Shown here piece by piece: positions 39,588 through 47,264 of a stretch of 64,000 bases of DNA. The position numbers were made by a program, and so were the translations under genes. The stretch spans positions 2,693,946 through 2,757,945 of the forward strand of contig NZ_JAUQYP010000001.1 of NCBI RefSeq assembly GCF_030586465.1, written 5' to 3'. A model generated the notes under the pieces. It saw nothing but the letters and a program-made list of their open reading frames with translations, did not search any database and was not told where the DNA came from. Numbering within the stretch: the stretch's first letter is position 1; each line of letters starts with the position of its first letter. This DNA comes from Actinotalea lenta. GTDB taxonomy: Bacteria > Actinomycetota > Actinomycetes > Actinomycetales > Cellulomonadaceae.

Positions 39588-39728
39588 AACACATCACCTT
39601 ATCCGTGACTTGCCGGGGATGACAGAGCCGGGAGGTCGGGAGCCTCCCGAACCGGGCGTTCCGGGTGCACAACCACCCGGATGGCTCAGCGCGTGCCCGC
39701 CCGTTGGGACGCAGCCTTGCTGGCCCCT

Positions 39729-39757
39729 GGGCCGCCGACGCACGCCGTCGGCGGCCC
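39729..39757 (-). terminator. Hairpin between the small peptide gene and the regulator
   Basis: GGGCCGCCGAC / GTCGGCGGCCC, an 11-bp perfect stem with a 7-base loop, 32 bases after the peptide stop. It could end or attenuate transcription before the regulator gene. The rest of the 201-base gap holds a second small dyad (GGGAGG / CCTCCC near 39631-39649) and a half-copy of the operator (ATGACAG, 39619-39625). Confidence 0.55.
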
Positions 39758-39788
39758 CGGGCCCGCGGAGAGGGATCCGCGAGGGTCG

Positions 39789-39917
39789 TCAGAACGACGC
39801 CTTGCAGCAGCCGGTGCTCTGCGTGCTCACGGTCGAGCCCCCACCCAGAGGCAGACCGACGATCGCGAGCGTGGCGGACAGCAGGGTGACGGTGGCGGCC
39901 TTGACGATGGTGGTCAT
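39789..39917 (-). CDS. Small exported peptide (42 residues), candidate signal pro-peptide
   Basis: The frame starts at ATG 39917 with GGAG 6 bases upstream. The product has a short basic n-region (MTTIVK), a hydrophobic core (about 7-24, ATVTLLSATLAIVGLPL) and a polar tail STVSTQSTGCCKASF with adjacent cysteines. This is the layout of a secretory pro-peptide. It has a good promoter (TGGACA, 16 bases, CATAGT) overlapped by a perfect 7-7-7 inverted repeat, and lies just upstream of an XRE-TPR regulator. No lantibiotic or other modification enzyme is nearby. A role as the regulator's signal is inference; a small toxin-like or antimicrobial peptide is an alternative. Confidence 0.65.
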   Translation of the reverse strand: MTTIVKAATVTLLSATLAIVGLPLGGGSTVSTQSTGCCKASF

Positions 39918-39938
39918 CGTGAACTCCTCGTTCGGGGA

Positions 39939-39959
39939 CTGTCATCATCACTATGACAG
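39939..39959. promoter_or_regulatory. Inverted repeat operator at the small-peptide promoter
   Basis: CTGTCAT-N7-ATGACAG, perfect 7-bp arms, covers the -10 hexamer of the small peptide gene. The likeliest ligand is the neighbouring XRE-TPR regulator. A single ATGACAG half-site recurs at 39619-39625, before the regulator gene. Confidence 0.65.
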
Positions 39960-39977
39960 ACTTCCGCGCGTTGTCCA
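39950..39977 (-). promoter_or_regulatory. Promoter of the small exported peptide
   Basis: Minus strand -35 TGGACA (39977-39972, 5 of 6) and -10 CATAGT (39955-39950) with a 16-base spacer. The predicted 5' leader is about 25 bases and ends with the GGAG site. Confidence 0.65.
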
Positions 39978-40032
39978 GCCCTGAACGGCGTGGCCAAATG
40001 CCTCTTTCCTGCACAAACGCGACCGAAATCGA

Positions 40033-40048
40033 TGTGATGTTCGTCACG
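40033..40048. promoter_or_regulatory. CRP/GlxR-like site
   Basis: TGTGATGTTCGTCACG fits the TGTGA-N6-TCACa pattern recognised by CRP-family regulators (GlxR in Actinobacteria), with one mismatch at the last base. It lies about 55 bases upstream of the -35 of the small peptide promoter. Confidence 0.45.
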
Positions 40049-40078
40049 CCTAGCTAAGAGTTCATTCGCAGGACATGC

Positions 40079-40103
40079 CTGAGTCACATGTGTTATGACT
40101 CAG
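40079..40103. repeat. Inverted repeat at the end of holA
   Basis: CTGAGTCA-N9-TGACTCAG, perfect 8-bp arms, spans the holA stop codon. It is AT-richer than the surroundings. It could be a weak holA terminator or a protein-binding site; no T-run follows. Confidence 0.5.
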
Positions 40104-41110
40104 TTCCCCGCCGCGGCCGCGATCCGCAGCACGGCCCGCTCGACGGCGAAGACCGGGTCACGCCCGGCTCCCTTCACCTCGGCGTCCGCCTGCGCGACCG
40201 CCGTGATCGCCGCCGCCAAGGTCTCCGGTCGCCATGCGGTCAGCTCGCGGCGCGCCCGGTCCATCTGCCACGGTGCCATCCCGAGGTCACCCGCCGTCAG
40301 CCCGCGTCCTCGTGCCGCCGCCACCTTGGCCAGCACCCGGAGCCGGACAGCCAGGGCGGCCACCAAGGGCACCGGGTCGGTGCCGGTCGCCACGGCGTGA
40401 CGCAGGAGCGCAACCGCCTCGCCGGCGCGACCGGCCACGGCGGCGTCGGCGACCCGGAAGCCGGTGGCCTCCACGCGGCCGCCGTAGTAGCGCGTCACGA
40501 CGTCGGCCCCGATCACGCCCGTCGTGTCCGCGAGGAGCTGCTGGCACGCAGCCGCGAGCTCGCGCAGGTCCGCACCGCACGCCTCGACCAGCGCGCGCAC
40601 CGCCGCCGGCTCGGCGCGGCGCCCGCCGCGGCGAAGCTCCGCTACCGCGAAGTCCGTCTTGTCGCTGTCGCGCTTGACCGGGTCGCACGCGACCTCGGTG
40701 GCCCCGGCGGCGCGCACCGCATCCAGGGTCGGCCGCCCACGGTTGCCACCGCCGTGCACCGCGACGAGCACGACGTCCGGCTCCGGCGCTCCGGCATACG
40801 CCTTGAGGTCTGCGAAGGCGGCGTCCGTGCCCGCCTCGAGCCCACCCAGCACGACGACTCGTGGCTCGCCGAACAACGAGGCGCTCGTCGCGACCCCCAG
40901 CCGACCCGGCTCGTACCCGGCCGCCTCCAGCCGGGTCACCTCGACCTCCGGGTCCTCGGCTCGGGCCTGCTGCACGACCCGATCGACCGCACGCTCGGCG
41001 AGCAGGCCCTCCGGACCCGTGACGAGCACCAAGGGCGCCGGGGTCACCTTGTCCCAGGGGATCGTCGTCGCGCGCGCCACGGAGCACAGCCTGCCACGTG
41101 CCGCCGTCAT
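40100..41110 (-). CDS. holA: DNA polymerase III subunit delta
   Basis: The clamp-loader delta subunit, 336 residues, which opens the sliding clamp. It shows APLVLVTGPEGLLAERAVDRVV at the N-terminal AAA-like domain, VVVLGGLEAG, and the C-terminal helical region (WQMDRARRELTAWRPETLAAAITAVAQADAEVKG) that assembles the pentamer. The protein is divergent in sequence, as HolA usually is, but its position between comEC and rpsT is the standard one. The ATG overlaps the comEC stop by 4 bases; a downstream GTG is possible. Confidence 0.92.
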   Translation of the reverse strand: MTAARGRLCSVARATTIPWDKVTPAPLVLVTGPEGLLAERAVDRVVQQARAEDPEVEVTRLEAAGYEPGRLGVATSASLFGEPRVVVLGGLEAGTDAAFADLKAYAGAPEPDVVLVAVHGGGNRGRPTLDAVRAAGATEVACDPVKRDSDKTDFAVAELRRGGRRAEPAAVRALVEACGADLRELAAACQQLLADTTGVIGADVVTRYYGGRVEATGFRVADAAVAGRAGEAVALLRHAVATGTDPVPLVAALAVRLRVLAKVAAARGRGLTAGDLGMAPWQMDRARRELTAWRPETLAAAITAVAQADAEVKGAGRDPVFAVERAVLRIAAAAGN

Positions 41111-42615
41111 CGTCGGCGCCGCCCGCGCTCGGCGAGCAGCGCCCGTCCCGCGCACCAGGCCGCCCCGGTGAGTGCCGCGAGCGCGACCGCCCCGCCGGGA
41201 CCCCCGTGCCATGGTGTCCGCGCGCCCGGGAGCGTGGCGACCACGCGCGCGACGGTGGCGATCCACGTGGCAGGGATCGCGGCGACGGCCGCCACGGCCC
41301 CGGCCGGCGCCGGAGCCACGGGCCCCAGGAGGAGCGTCACGAGCCCCAGCACGGTGACGGGTACCACGGCCGGTGCCGCGACGAGGTTGGCCGGCACCGC
41401 CCACGGGGTGACGACGGGGTCCACCAGCGCCAGGACGGGACCGACGGCGCTCTGCGCCGCCAGCGGGACCGTGACTGCCAGCCACCACCGTCGCGTCCGG
41501 TCGGTGCGGCCCAGCGCCCGGGCAGCCGGCCCCGCCAGCAGCACGATCGCCGCCGTGGCAGCCACCGACAGCCGGAAGCCGAGCGTGCCGGTCGCCCACG
41601 GGTCCACCACGACCAACACCACGACCACCGCGGCGAGCGCGGGAAGCGGCACCGCACGGCGTCCGACGCCGAGCCCGATCGCCCCGACCGCACCGGTGGC
41701 CACGGCGCGGAGCACCGCCGCTCCCCCACCGACGACCACCGCGAACGCCACGGCGGCCAGGGCCGCGGCACCGGCGCGGACCCACCGCGGCGCGCGCACC
41801 GCTCCCGTCGCCGCGAGCGCCAGCATCACCACGACGGCGACGTGCTGACCGGAGACCGCCACCAGGTGGGCGAGACCGGCGGCGCGCAGCGCGTCGGCGA
41901 GCTCTGGGGCGACCTGCGAGGTGTCGCCGACGGTGCTGCCAGGCACGAGCCCCCGGGCGTCGGCCGGAAGCCCGGCAGTGGCGGTGCGCAGGCCGTCCCT
42001 CAGCCGGGCGACCGCCGCCTGCGCGGGCGGCGGCCCACGCAGCGCGGTGGCGGACGTCGCGGTCAGCACCGCGGACTGCGCCCCTCGCGCGGCTGCGAGG
42101 CGCCCGACGACCCGCAGCCGCGTGCCGGGCGGGTGGTCGAGCCCCGCGCCATCCCCCACGATGAGGACGTCGGCTCGGGTGCGTGTCGTCGTTCCTCCCA
42201 CGGTCACGGCTGTCAGACGCATCCTCGTGCGCACCCGGTACACCTCCGGCGCCCACGGGGCCCGGTCGGCGACCGGGTGTGCCGTGAGCGTGCCGACCGC
42301 GATGACCACGGCACCTCGCGCGGCCGCGGCGGCCACCGGTCCCCGCTCGCGCGCGGCCAGCTGCACGGCACAGGACAGCAGGACGGCTGCCGCCGCCGCG
42401 AGCGCGACCACGACCGGCCCGGCCGACGGCGGCCGGGCGGACCGGTGCCGACCACGTCCGGGTAGCACCGTGGCGGCGACGACGGCGCCGCACCCGAGGG
42501 CGAGGACGAGCCCGGCCACGGCTCCGCGGGCGGTGAGCCGGGTCCCGACCGTCGCAGCCAGCCAAGCGGCGACCGCGGCGGGCACGAGCCGCAGGTCGAG
42601 CGGCCCGACGCTCAC
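41107..42615 (-). CDS. comEC: ComEC/Rec2 DNA-uptake channel, lacking the metallo-beta-lactamase domain
   Basis: Inner-membrane channel thought to carry transforming single-stranded DNA. The 502-residue protein has N-terminal helices, a DUF4131-like soluble region (about 115-215, RADVLIVGDGAGLDHPPGTRLRVVG) and the Competence domain with the signature GLAHLVAVSGQHVAVVVM and GFRLSVAATAAIVLL. It stops soon after the last helices and lacks the C-terminal metallo-beta-lactamase domain that many full-length ComEC proteins carry. The GTG overlaps the comEA stop (GTGA) and its stop overlaps holA. Confidence 0.92.
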   Translation of the reverse strand: MSVGPLDLRLVPAAVAAWLAATVGTRLTARGAVAGLVLALGCGAVVAATVLPGRGRHRSARPPSAGPVVVALAAAAAVLLSCAVQLAARERGPVAAAAARGAVVIAVGTLTAHPVADRAPWAPEVYRVRTRMRLTAVTVGGTTTRTRADVLIVGDGAGLDHPPGTRLRVVGRLAAARGAQSAVLTATSATALRGPPPAQAAVARLRDGLRTATAGLPADARGLVPGSTVGDTSQVAPELADALRAAGLAHLVAVSGQHVAVVVMLALAATGAVRAPRWVRAGAAALAAVAFAVVVGGGAAVLRAVATGAVGAIGLGVGRRAVPLPALAAVVVVLVVVDPWATGTLGFRLSVAATAAIVLLAGPAARALGRTDRTRRWWLAVTVPLAAQSAVGPVLALVDPVVTPWAVPANLVAAPAVVPVTVLGLVTLLLGPVAPAPAGAVAAVAAIPATWIATVARVVATLPGARTPWHGGPGGAVALAALTGAAWCAGRALLAERGRRRR

Positions 42616-43298
42616 ACGCGCACCTGGCCGCGCAGGTCGGCGAGCAGGTTCGGACCGATACCGGTCACCTCCGCGAGCTCGTCGACCGAGGAGAACCGAC
42701 CGTGCTCGGTGCGCCAGGCCACGATCCGCCTGGCGAGCACCGGGCCGATGCCCGGCAGCGCCTCCAGGTCGGCTGCGTCGGCACTGTTGAGGTCGAGGCC
42801 CGGCTGTTGCGCGGTGGCCGTCCCGGGCCCAGGGACCACCACCTGCTCGCCGTCGTCCAGCACGCGGGCCAGGTTCACCGCCGCCACCTGAGCGTCGGCG
42901 GTCGGGCCGCCGGCGGCATCCAGCGCGTCGACCACCCGCGAGCCGGCCGGCAGGTGGACGACGCCGGGCGCGCGCACCTCGCCGACGACGTCGACCACCA
43001 CCTCGCCGGTCGTACCGGACGTGGGCGTGGCATCGGCAGGCAACGTGACGAGCACCGCGGGCTCGGCTGGCCATGAGCGCCACGCGACCACGCCCGCGAG
43101 CAGGAGCAGCAGGCCACCGGCCGCAAGCGCCACCGCGGGCCGGATCCGCCAGCGCGCTACCGGCCGGGTCGGGGTGGGCCCGGAACGCGCCGCAGCCTCG
43201 AGGGCTCGTCGCGTCCGCTCCCGCGCCCCCTGGAGCAGGTCCTCCCGGTCGGGCGGCCGGGTCAGGCCGGCCAGGCGGTCACGGGCGTCGGTCGTCAC
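42612..43298 (-). CDS. comEA: ComEA-like DNA-binding protein
   Basis: The 228-residue membrane-anchored DNA receptor has a cytoplasmic N-terminus, one membrane helix (about 53-72, AVALAAGGLLLLLAGVVAW), an SLBB/soluble ligand domain (VVDVVGEVRAPGVVHLPAGSRV) and a C-terminal double helix-hairpin-helix (LNSADAADLEALPGIGPVLARRIVAWR, then LAEVTGIGPNLLADLR). It passes DNA to ComEC during uptake. The GTG start is 104 bases from leuS; that gap contains a short GTCCGGG hairpin at 43328-43345. Confidence 0.94.
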   Translation of the reverse strand: MTTDARDRLAGLTRPPDREDLLQGARERTRRALEAAARSGPTPTRPVARWRIRPAVALAAGGLLLLLAGVVAWRSWPAEPAVLVTLPADATPTSGTTGEVVVDVVGEVRAPGVVHLPAGSRVVDALDAAGGPTADAQVAAVNLARVLDDGEQVVVPGPGTATAQQPGLDLNSADAADLEALPGIGPVLARRIVAWRTEHGRFSSVDELAEVTGIGPNLLADLRGQVRV

Positions 43299-43402
43299 GC
43301 CCCGACGCTAGGCAGGCGGCCGTGCCCCCCGGACGCAGGTCCGGGACGGCTGTGGAGGCCCATGCCCCGCACGAGCTGTGGACGGTGCAGGACCGGTCCG
43401 CG

Positions 43403-46315
43403 TCAGACCACGATGTTGACGAGCGCGGGCGGCCTGGCGATCACCCGGCGCGCAGCCTTGCCGGCCATCGCGCGTTGCGCACCGGCACTGGCCAGCGCGA
43501 GCTCGACGAGACGCTCCTCCGTGATGCTCGGCGGCACCTCGATCCGGTCGCGGACCTTGCCCTGGACCTGCACCACGCACGTCACGGTCTCCTCGACGAG
43601 GTAGGCCGGGTCGGCGACGGGGAACGGCCGGTACGCCACGCTCGGCTCGTGACCCAGTCGAGCCCAGAGCTCCTCGGCGATGTGCGGGGCGAACGGCGCG
43701 ACCAGCAGCACGGCAGTCTCCGCGACGGACCGGGGAACCCGGTCCAGGCCGGTCAGGTGGTTGTTGAGGACGATCATCCGGGCGATGGCCGTGTTGAACC
43801 GCATCCCGTCCATCTCGGTGCGGACCTCGTCGACCGTGCGGTGCAGCACGCGCAGCGTCTCGTCGTCGGGCTCGACGTCGACCACCGTGACCTCGCCCGT
43901 GGCCTCGTCGACGATGTTGCGCCAGAGCCGCTGCAGGAAGCGCTGCGACCCGACCACCGCGCGGGTGTCCCAGGCCCGCGACAGGTCCAGGGGGCCCATG
44001 GACATCTCGTACAGCCTGAACGTGTCGGCCCCGTAGGTGGCGTACATCTCGTCCGGGGACACCACGTTCTTCAGCGACTTGCCGATCTTGCCGTACTCGC
44101 GGCTGACCTCCTGGCCGTTCCACCGGAAGCCGGTCGAGGCCGTCTCGTCCTCGTCGACCTCGGCTGCGGGGACGTACTGGCCACGGGCGTCGGTGTAGGC
44201 GTACGCCTGGATGTACCCCTGGTTGAACAGGGTCCGGAACGGTTCCACGGCACTGACGAAACCCAGGTCGTAGAGGACCTTGTGCCAGAACCTCGCGTAC
44301 AGCAGGTGCAGCACCGCGTGCTCCACCCCGCCCACGTACAGGTCGACGCCGCCGGACGGGCCCGCCAGCTCGTCGTGCCCAGCCCCCATCCAGTAGCGCT
44401 CGAGCTCGGGGTCGACGACCACGTCGCGCCGGCCCGGGTCCAGGTAGTTGAGGTAGTACCAGCACGAACCCGCCCAGTTGGGCATGGTGTTCGTGTCACG
44501 CCGGTAGACCTTCGGCCCGTCTCCCAGGTCCAGTGTCACGTTCACCCAGTCCGTGTTGCGGCCCAGGGGCGGCTCCGGCTCGGAGCCCGCGTCGTCGGCG
44601 TCGTACGTACGCGGGGAGTAGTCCGGGACGTCCGGCAGCTCCACCGGCAGCTGGTCGTCAGGCAGGGCGATCGGCAGGTCGTTCTCGTCGTAGACGACGG
44701 GGAACGGCTCGCCCCAGTAGCGCTGCCGGCTGAACAGCCAGTCGCGCAGCCGGTACGTGACCGTCCCGCGACCGATGCCGTGCCTCTCGAGCCACGCGAT
44801 GATCGTGCGCTTCGCGTCCGTGACGCTCAGTCCGTCCAGGGACAGGTCGTCGTGGGTGGAGTTCACGGCCAGCCCGTCGCCGACGTACGCCCCGTCGGAG
44901 AGGTCCCCGGGACCGTCGACCACCCGGACGACGGGCAGCTCGAAGTCCCGCGCGAAGTCCCAGTCGCGCTGGTCGTGCGCGGGGACGGCCATGATCGCGC
45001 CTGTGCCGTACCCCATCAGCACGTAGTCCGCGGTGAACACCGGGATGTACTCGCCGTTCACCGGGTTCACCGCCAGGTGCCCGGTGAACACGCCGGTCTT
45101 GCGCCCGGCGTCGGCCTGGCGCTCCACGGCGGTCTTCGCAGCCGTCGTGGCGCGGTACGCGGCGACGGCCCGCACCGGGTTCTTGTAGCCCTGGGTCCAC
45201 GCGCCGTGCGTGCCGTCCGGCCACTGGGGCGGCACCTCGTCCAGCAGCGGGTGCTCAGGGGCGACCACCATGAACGTCGCGCCGAACAGCGTGTCGGGCC
45301 GCGTCGTGAAGACCTCGATCTCCTCGCCGCCGATGACCTCGAAGCGGACCTGCGCACCCTCGGACCGACCGATCCAGTTGCGCTGCATGAGGCGGACCTT
45401 CTCGGGCCAGTCGATGAGGTCCAGGTCCTCGGCCAGCCGGTCCGCGTAGGCGGTGATCCGCATGTTCCACTGCCGCAGGTCGCGCTTGAACACGGGGAAG
45501 TTCCCGCGTTCGGAGCGGCCGTCGACGGTGACCTCCTCGTTCGCCAGGACGGTGCCCAGGCCCGGGCACCAGTTGACGGGGGTCTCGGACACATAGGCCA
45601 GGCGCTGGGCGTCGATCACCCGCCGACGCTGCACGTCCTCGAGCTCCGCCCAGCTGCCGGCCCCGGCGTCGGCGGGCAGCGCGCGGGCACCGGACTCGTA
45701 CTGCGCCACCAGCTCGGCGATCGGACGCGCGCGTCCCGTCCCGCCGTCCGGGCGTACCGCGTCGGCGTCGTACCAGGACTCGAAGATCTGCAGGAAGATC
45801 CATTGGGTCCAGCGCACGTACTCCGGATCGATGGTCGCGAAGGTGCGCCGCGGGTCGTGCGCCAGGCCAAGGCGCCGCAGCTGGCGGCGCATGATGCCGA
45901 TGTTCTCCTCGGTGGTGGCGCGCGGGTGCTGTCCCGTCTGCACCGCGTACTGCTCGGCGGGCAGCCCGAAGGCGTCGTAGCCCAGGGCGTGCAGCACGTT
46001 GTCGCCGCACATCCGGCGGTAGCGGCCCACCACGTCTGTCGCGATGTACCCGAGCGGATGGCCGACGTGCAGTCCGGCACCCGACGGGTACGGGAACATG
46101 TCCATGAGGAAGAACGAGCGCGAACCGGGGTCGGCGTGCTCACCCGCGGCGTCGGTGAGCGCACCGTGCGGGTTCGGCGTGTGGAAGGTGCCGAGCTGGT
46201 CCCACCGGTCCTGCCACGCGAGCTCGATCTGCTGGGCCAGCGCGGCCGTGTAGCGGAACGGGACCTCGGCTGCCGTGCTGTCGGTCAGGGGCTCGGGGGA
46301 CGTGGGCGTAGACAC
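43403..46315 (-). CDS. leuS: Leucyl-tRNA synthetase
   Basis: Class I synthetase, 970 residues, that charges tRNA-Leu. The HIGH motif is in [17 protein letters not shown] and the KMSKS motif appears as KIGKS ([16 protein letters not shown]). The CP1 editing domain (about 270-470) and zinc-domain-like stretch around [15 protein letters not shown] are present, as is the C-terminal anticodon-binding part ending in [21 protein letters not shown]-like sequence. The GTG at 46315 is used. It sits upstream of comEA on the same strand. Confidence 0.96.
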   Translation of the reverse strand: MSTPTSPEPLTDSTAAEVPFRYTAALAQQIELAWQDRWDQLGTFHTPNPHGALTDAAGEHADPGSRSFFLMDMFPYPSGAGLHVGHPLGYIATDVVGRYRRMCGDNVLHALGYDAFGLPAEQYAVQTGQHPRATTEENIGIMRRQLRRLGLAHDPRRTFATIDPEYVRWTQWIFLQIFESWYDADAVRPDGGTGRARPIAELVAQYESGARALPADAGAGSWAELEDVQRRRVIDAQRLAYVSETPVNWCPGLGTVLANEEVTVDGRSERGNFPVFKRDLRQWNMRITAYADRLAEDLDLIDWPEKVRLMQRNWIGRSEGAQVRFEVIGGEEIEVFTTRPDTLFGATFMVVAPEHPLLDEVPPQWPDGTHGAWTQGYKNPVRAVAAYRATTAAKTAVERQADAGRKTGVFTGHLAVNPVNGEYIPVFTADYVLMGYGTGAIMAVPAHDQRDWDFARDFELPVVRVVDGPGDLSDGAYVGDGLAVNSTHDDLSLDGLSVTDAKRTIIAWLERHGIGRGTVTYRLRDWLFSRQRYWGEPFPVVYDENDLPIALPDDQLPVELPDVPDYSPRTYDADDAGSEPEPPLGRNTDWVNVTLDLGDGPKVYRRDTNTMPNWAGSCWYYLNYLDPGRRDVVVDPELERYWMGAGHDELAGPSGGVDLYVGGVEHAVLHLLYARFWHKVLYDLGFVSAVEPFRTLFNQGYIQAYAYTDARGQYVPAAEVDEDETASTGFRWNGQEVSREYGKIGKSLKNVVSPDEMYATYGADTFRLYEMSMGPLDLSRAWDTRAVVGSQRFLQRLWRNIVDEATGEVTVVDVEPDDETLRVLHRTVDEVRTEMDGMRFNTAIARMIVLNNHLTGLDRVPRSVAETAVLLVAPFAPHIAEELWARLGHEPSVAYRPFPVADPAYLVEETVTCVVQVQGKVRDRIEVPPSITEERLVELALASAGAQRAMAGKAARRVIARPPALVNIVV

Positions 46316-46403
46316 GGGCCACAGGCTACCGGGCCAGGCCGCTCCCCCCGCGCCCGGACCGCCCGGTCGCGGGGGCCGGGACGGGGGCGACCCGCGGCCC
46401 AGG

Positions 46404-47159
46404 TCAGTGACTCATCAGGAGGAGGAACTCCACGGTGCCTTGCGGCTCCACGGTGACGAAGCCGAGGTCGGGCGCCGTCAGGTCCAGGTCGCTGAGCGTC
46501 ACCGGGACCTTCCCGGCGACCTCGAGGCCGTCGTCCGCACGCCGGACGTCGAGCTCGGCCGTCACGTCCACCGTCGCCGCTCCGATGGTCAGGGTCCCGG
46601 GCGCGGACACGGTCACCGGGCCGCTCCCACCCGCCAGCCCCGACAGGTCGACGGGTTCGGTGAGCTCGAAGGTCGCCGTCGGGTACGTCGACGTGTCCAG
46701 GGCGCGCCGGAAATACACGTCGCGCGCCGACTGGTCGGTGGTGATCGAGCCCACCTCCACCTCGATCGAGGCGGACGCGAGGTCGTTGCCACTCACCGTG
46801 GCCGTCCCGCTGACCTTGTCGGTGCGCCCCACGACCTCGACCGAGGAGCCGTTGAGCACCTCACCGATCCGGTACCCCGCCTGAGAGCCCTGGGCCACGA
46901 GCCACCGGCCGTTCAGCTCGAACCGGCCGCTCGCGGCGAGCGCGGAGTCGACCGTCTGCGAGGGCAGCGTCAGCGGACCGGGGGCCCGCTGGTCCATCAC
47001 CCGGGCGTACACCCAGGGGCCGCCCGTGACCGCTCCGACCGCCAGCACGAGGGCGACGATCGTGACGACGACCCACCGGCGGCGGTGCTCGGGCCCGATC
47101 CCCGCCGGACGCGGGCCGCGCCGGGAGTCGCGGGGTCGTCCGTGCCGGTGACGCTCCAC
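46404..47159 (-). CDS. YceI family protein with membrane anchor
   Basis: The 251-residue protein has a basic N-terminus ([14 protein letters not shown]), one membrane helix (about 30-52, [16 protein letters not shown]) and an extracytoplasmic YceI lipocalin-like domain. Family features are [65 protein letters not shown]-type sequence and the final [16 protein letters not shown] strand. YceI proteins bind polyisoprenoids or amides. GTG 47159 follows AGGAGG. Confidence 0.92.
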   Translation of the reverse strand: MERHRHGRPRDSRRGPRPAGIGPEHRRRWVVVTIVALVLAVGAVTGGPWVYARVMDQRAPGPLTLPSQTVDSALAASGRFELNGRWLVAQGSQAGYRIGEVLNGSSVEVVGRTDKVSGTATVSGNDLASASIEVEVGSITTDQSARDVYFRRALDTSTYPTATFELTEPVDLSGLAGGSGPVTVSAPGTLTIGAATVDVTAELDVRRADDGLEVAGKVPVTLSDLDLTAPDLGFVTVEPQGTVEFLLLMSH

Positions 47160-47264
47160 GATCCTCCTCGCCGTGCGGTGTCGTTCCAAGGCCGCCGCCC
47201 AGGGTAGCCCGCCCCACTGGGCCCGCGGCCCGCTGCGCACCGGCCCGGTGACCCACGCGGTCGC

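Noticed and set aside
44073-44090. Degenerate KMSKS motif in leuS (KIGKS) as a sign of a broken or specialised enzyme
   Set aside because: The motif tolerates such changes and the rest of the protein is full length and intact.
43073-46456. A very long plus-strand open frame opposite leuS
   Set aside because: It mirrors leuS codons in high-GC DNA (Val/Arg/His/Gly-rich shadow) and has no domain, while the minus strand encodes a complete leucyl-tRNA synthetase.
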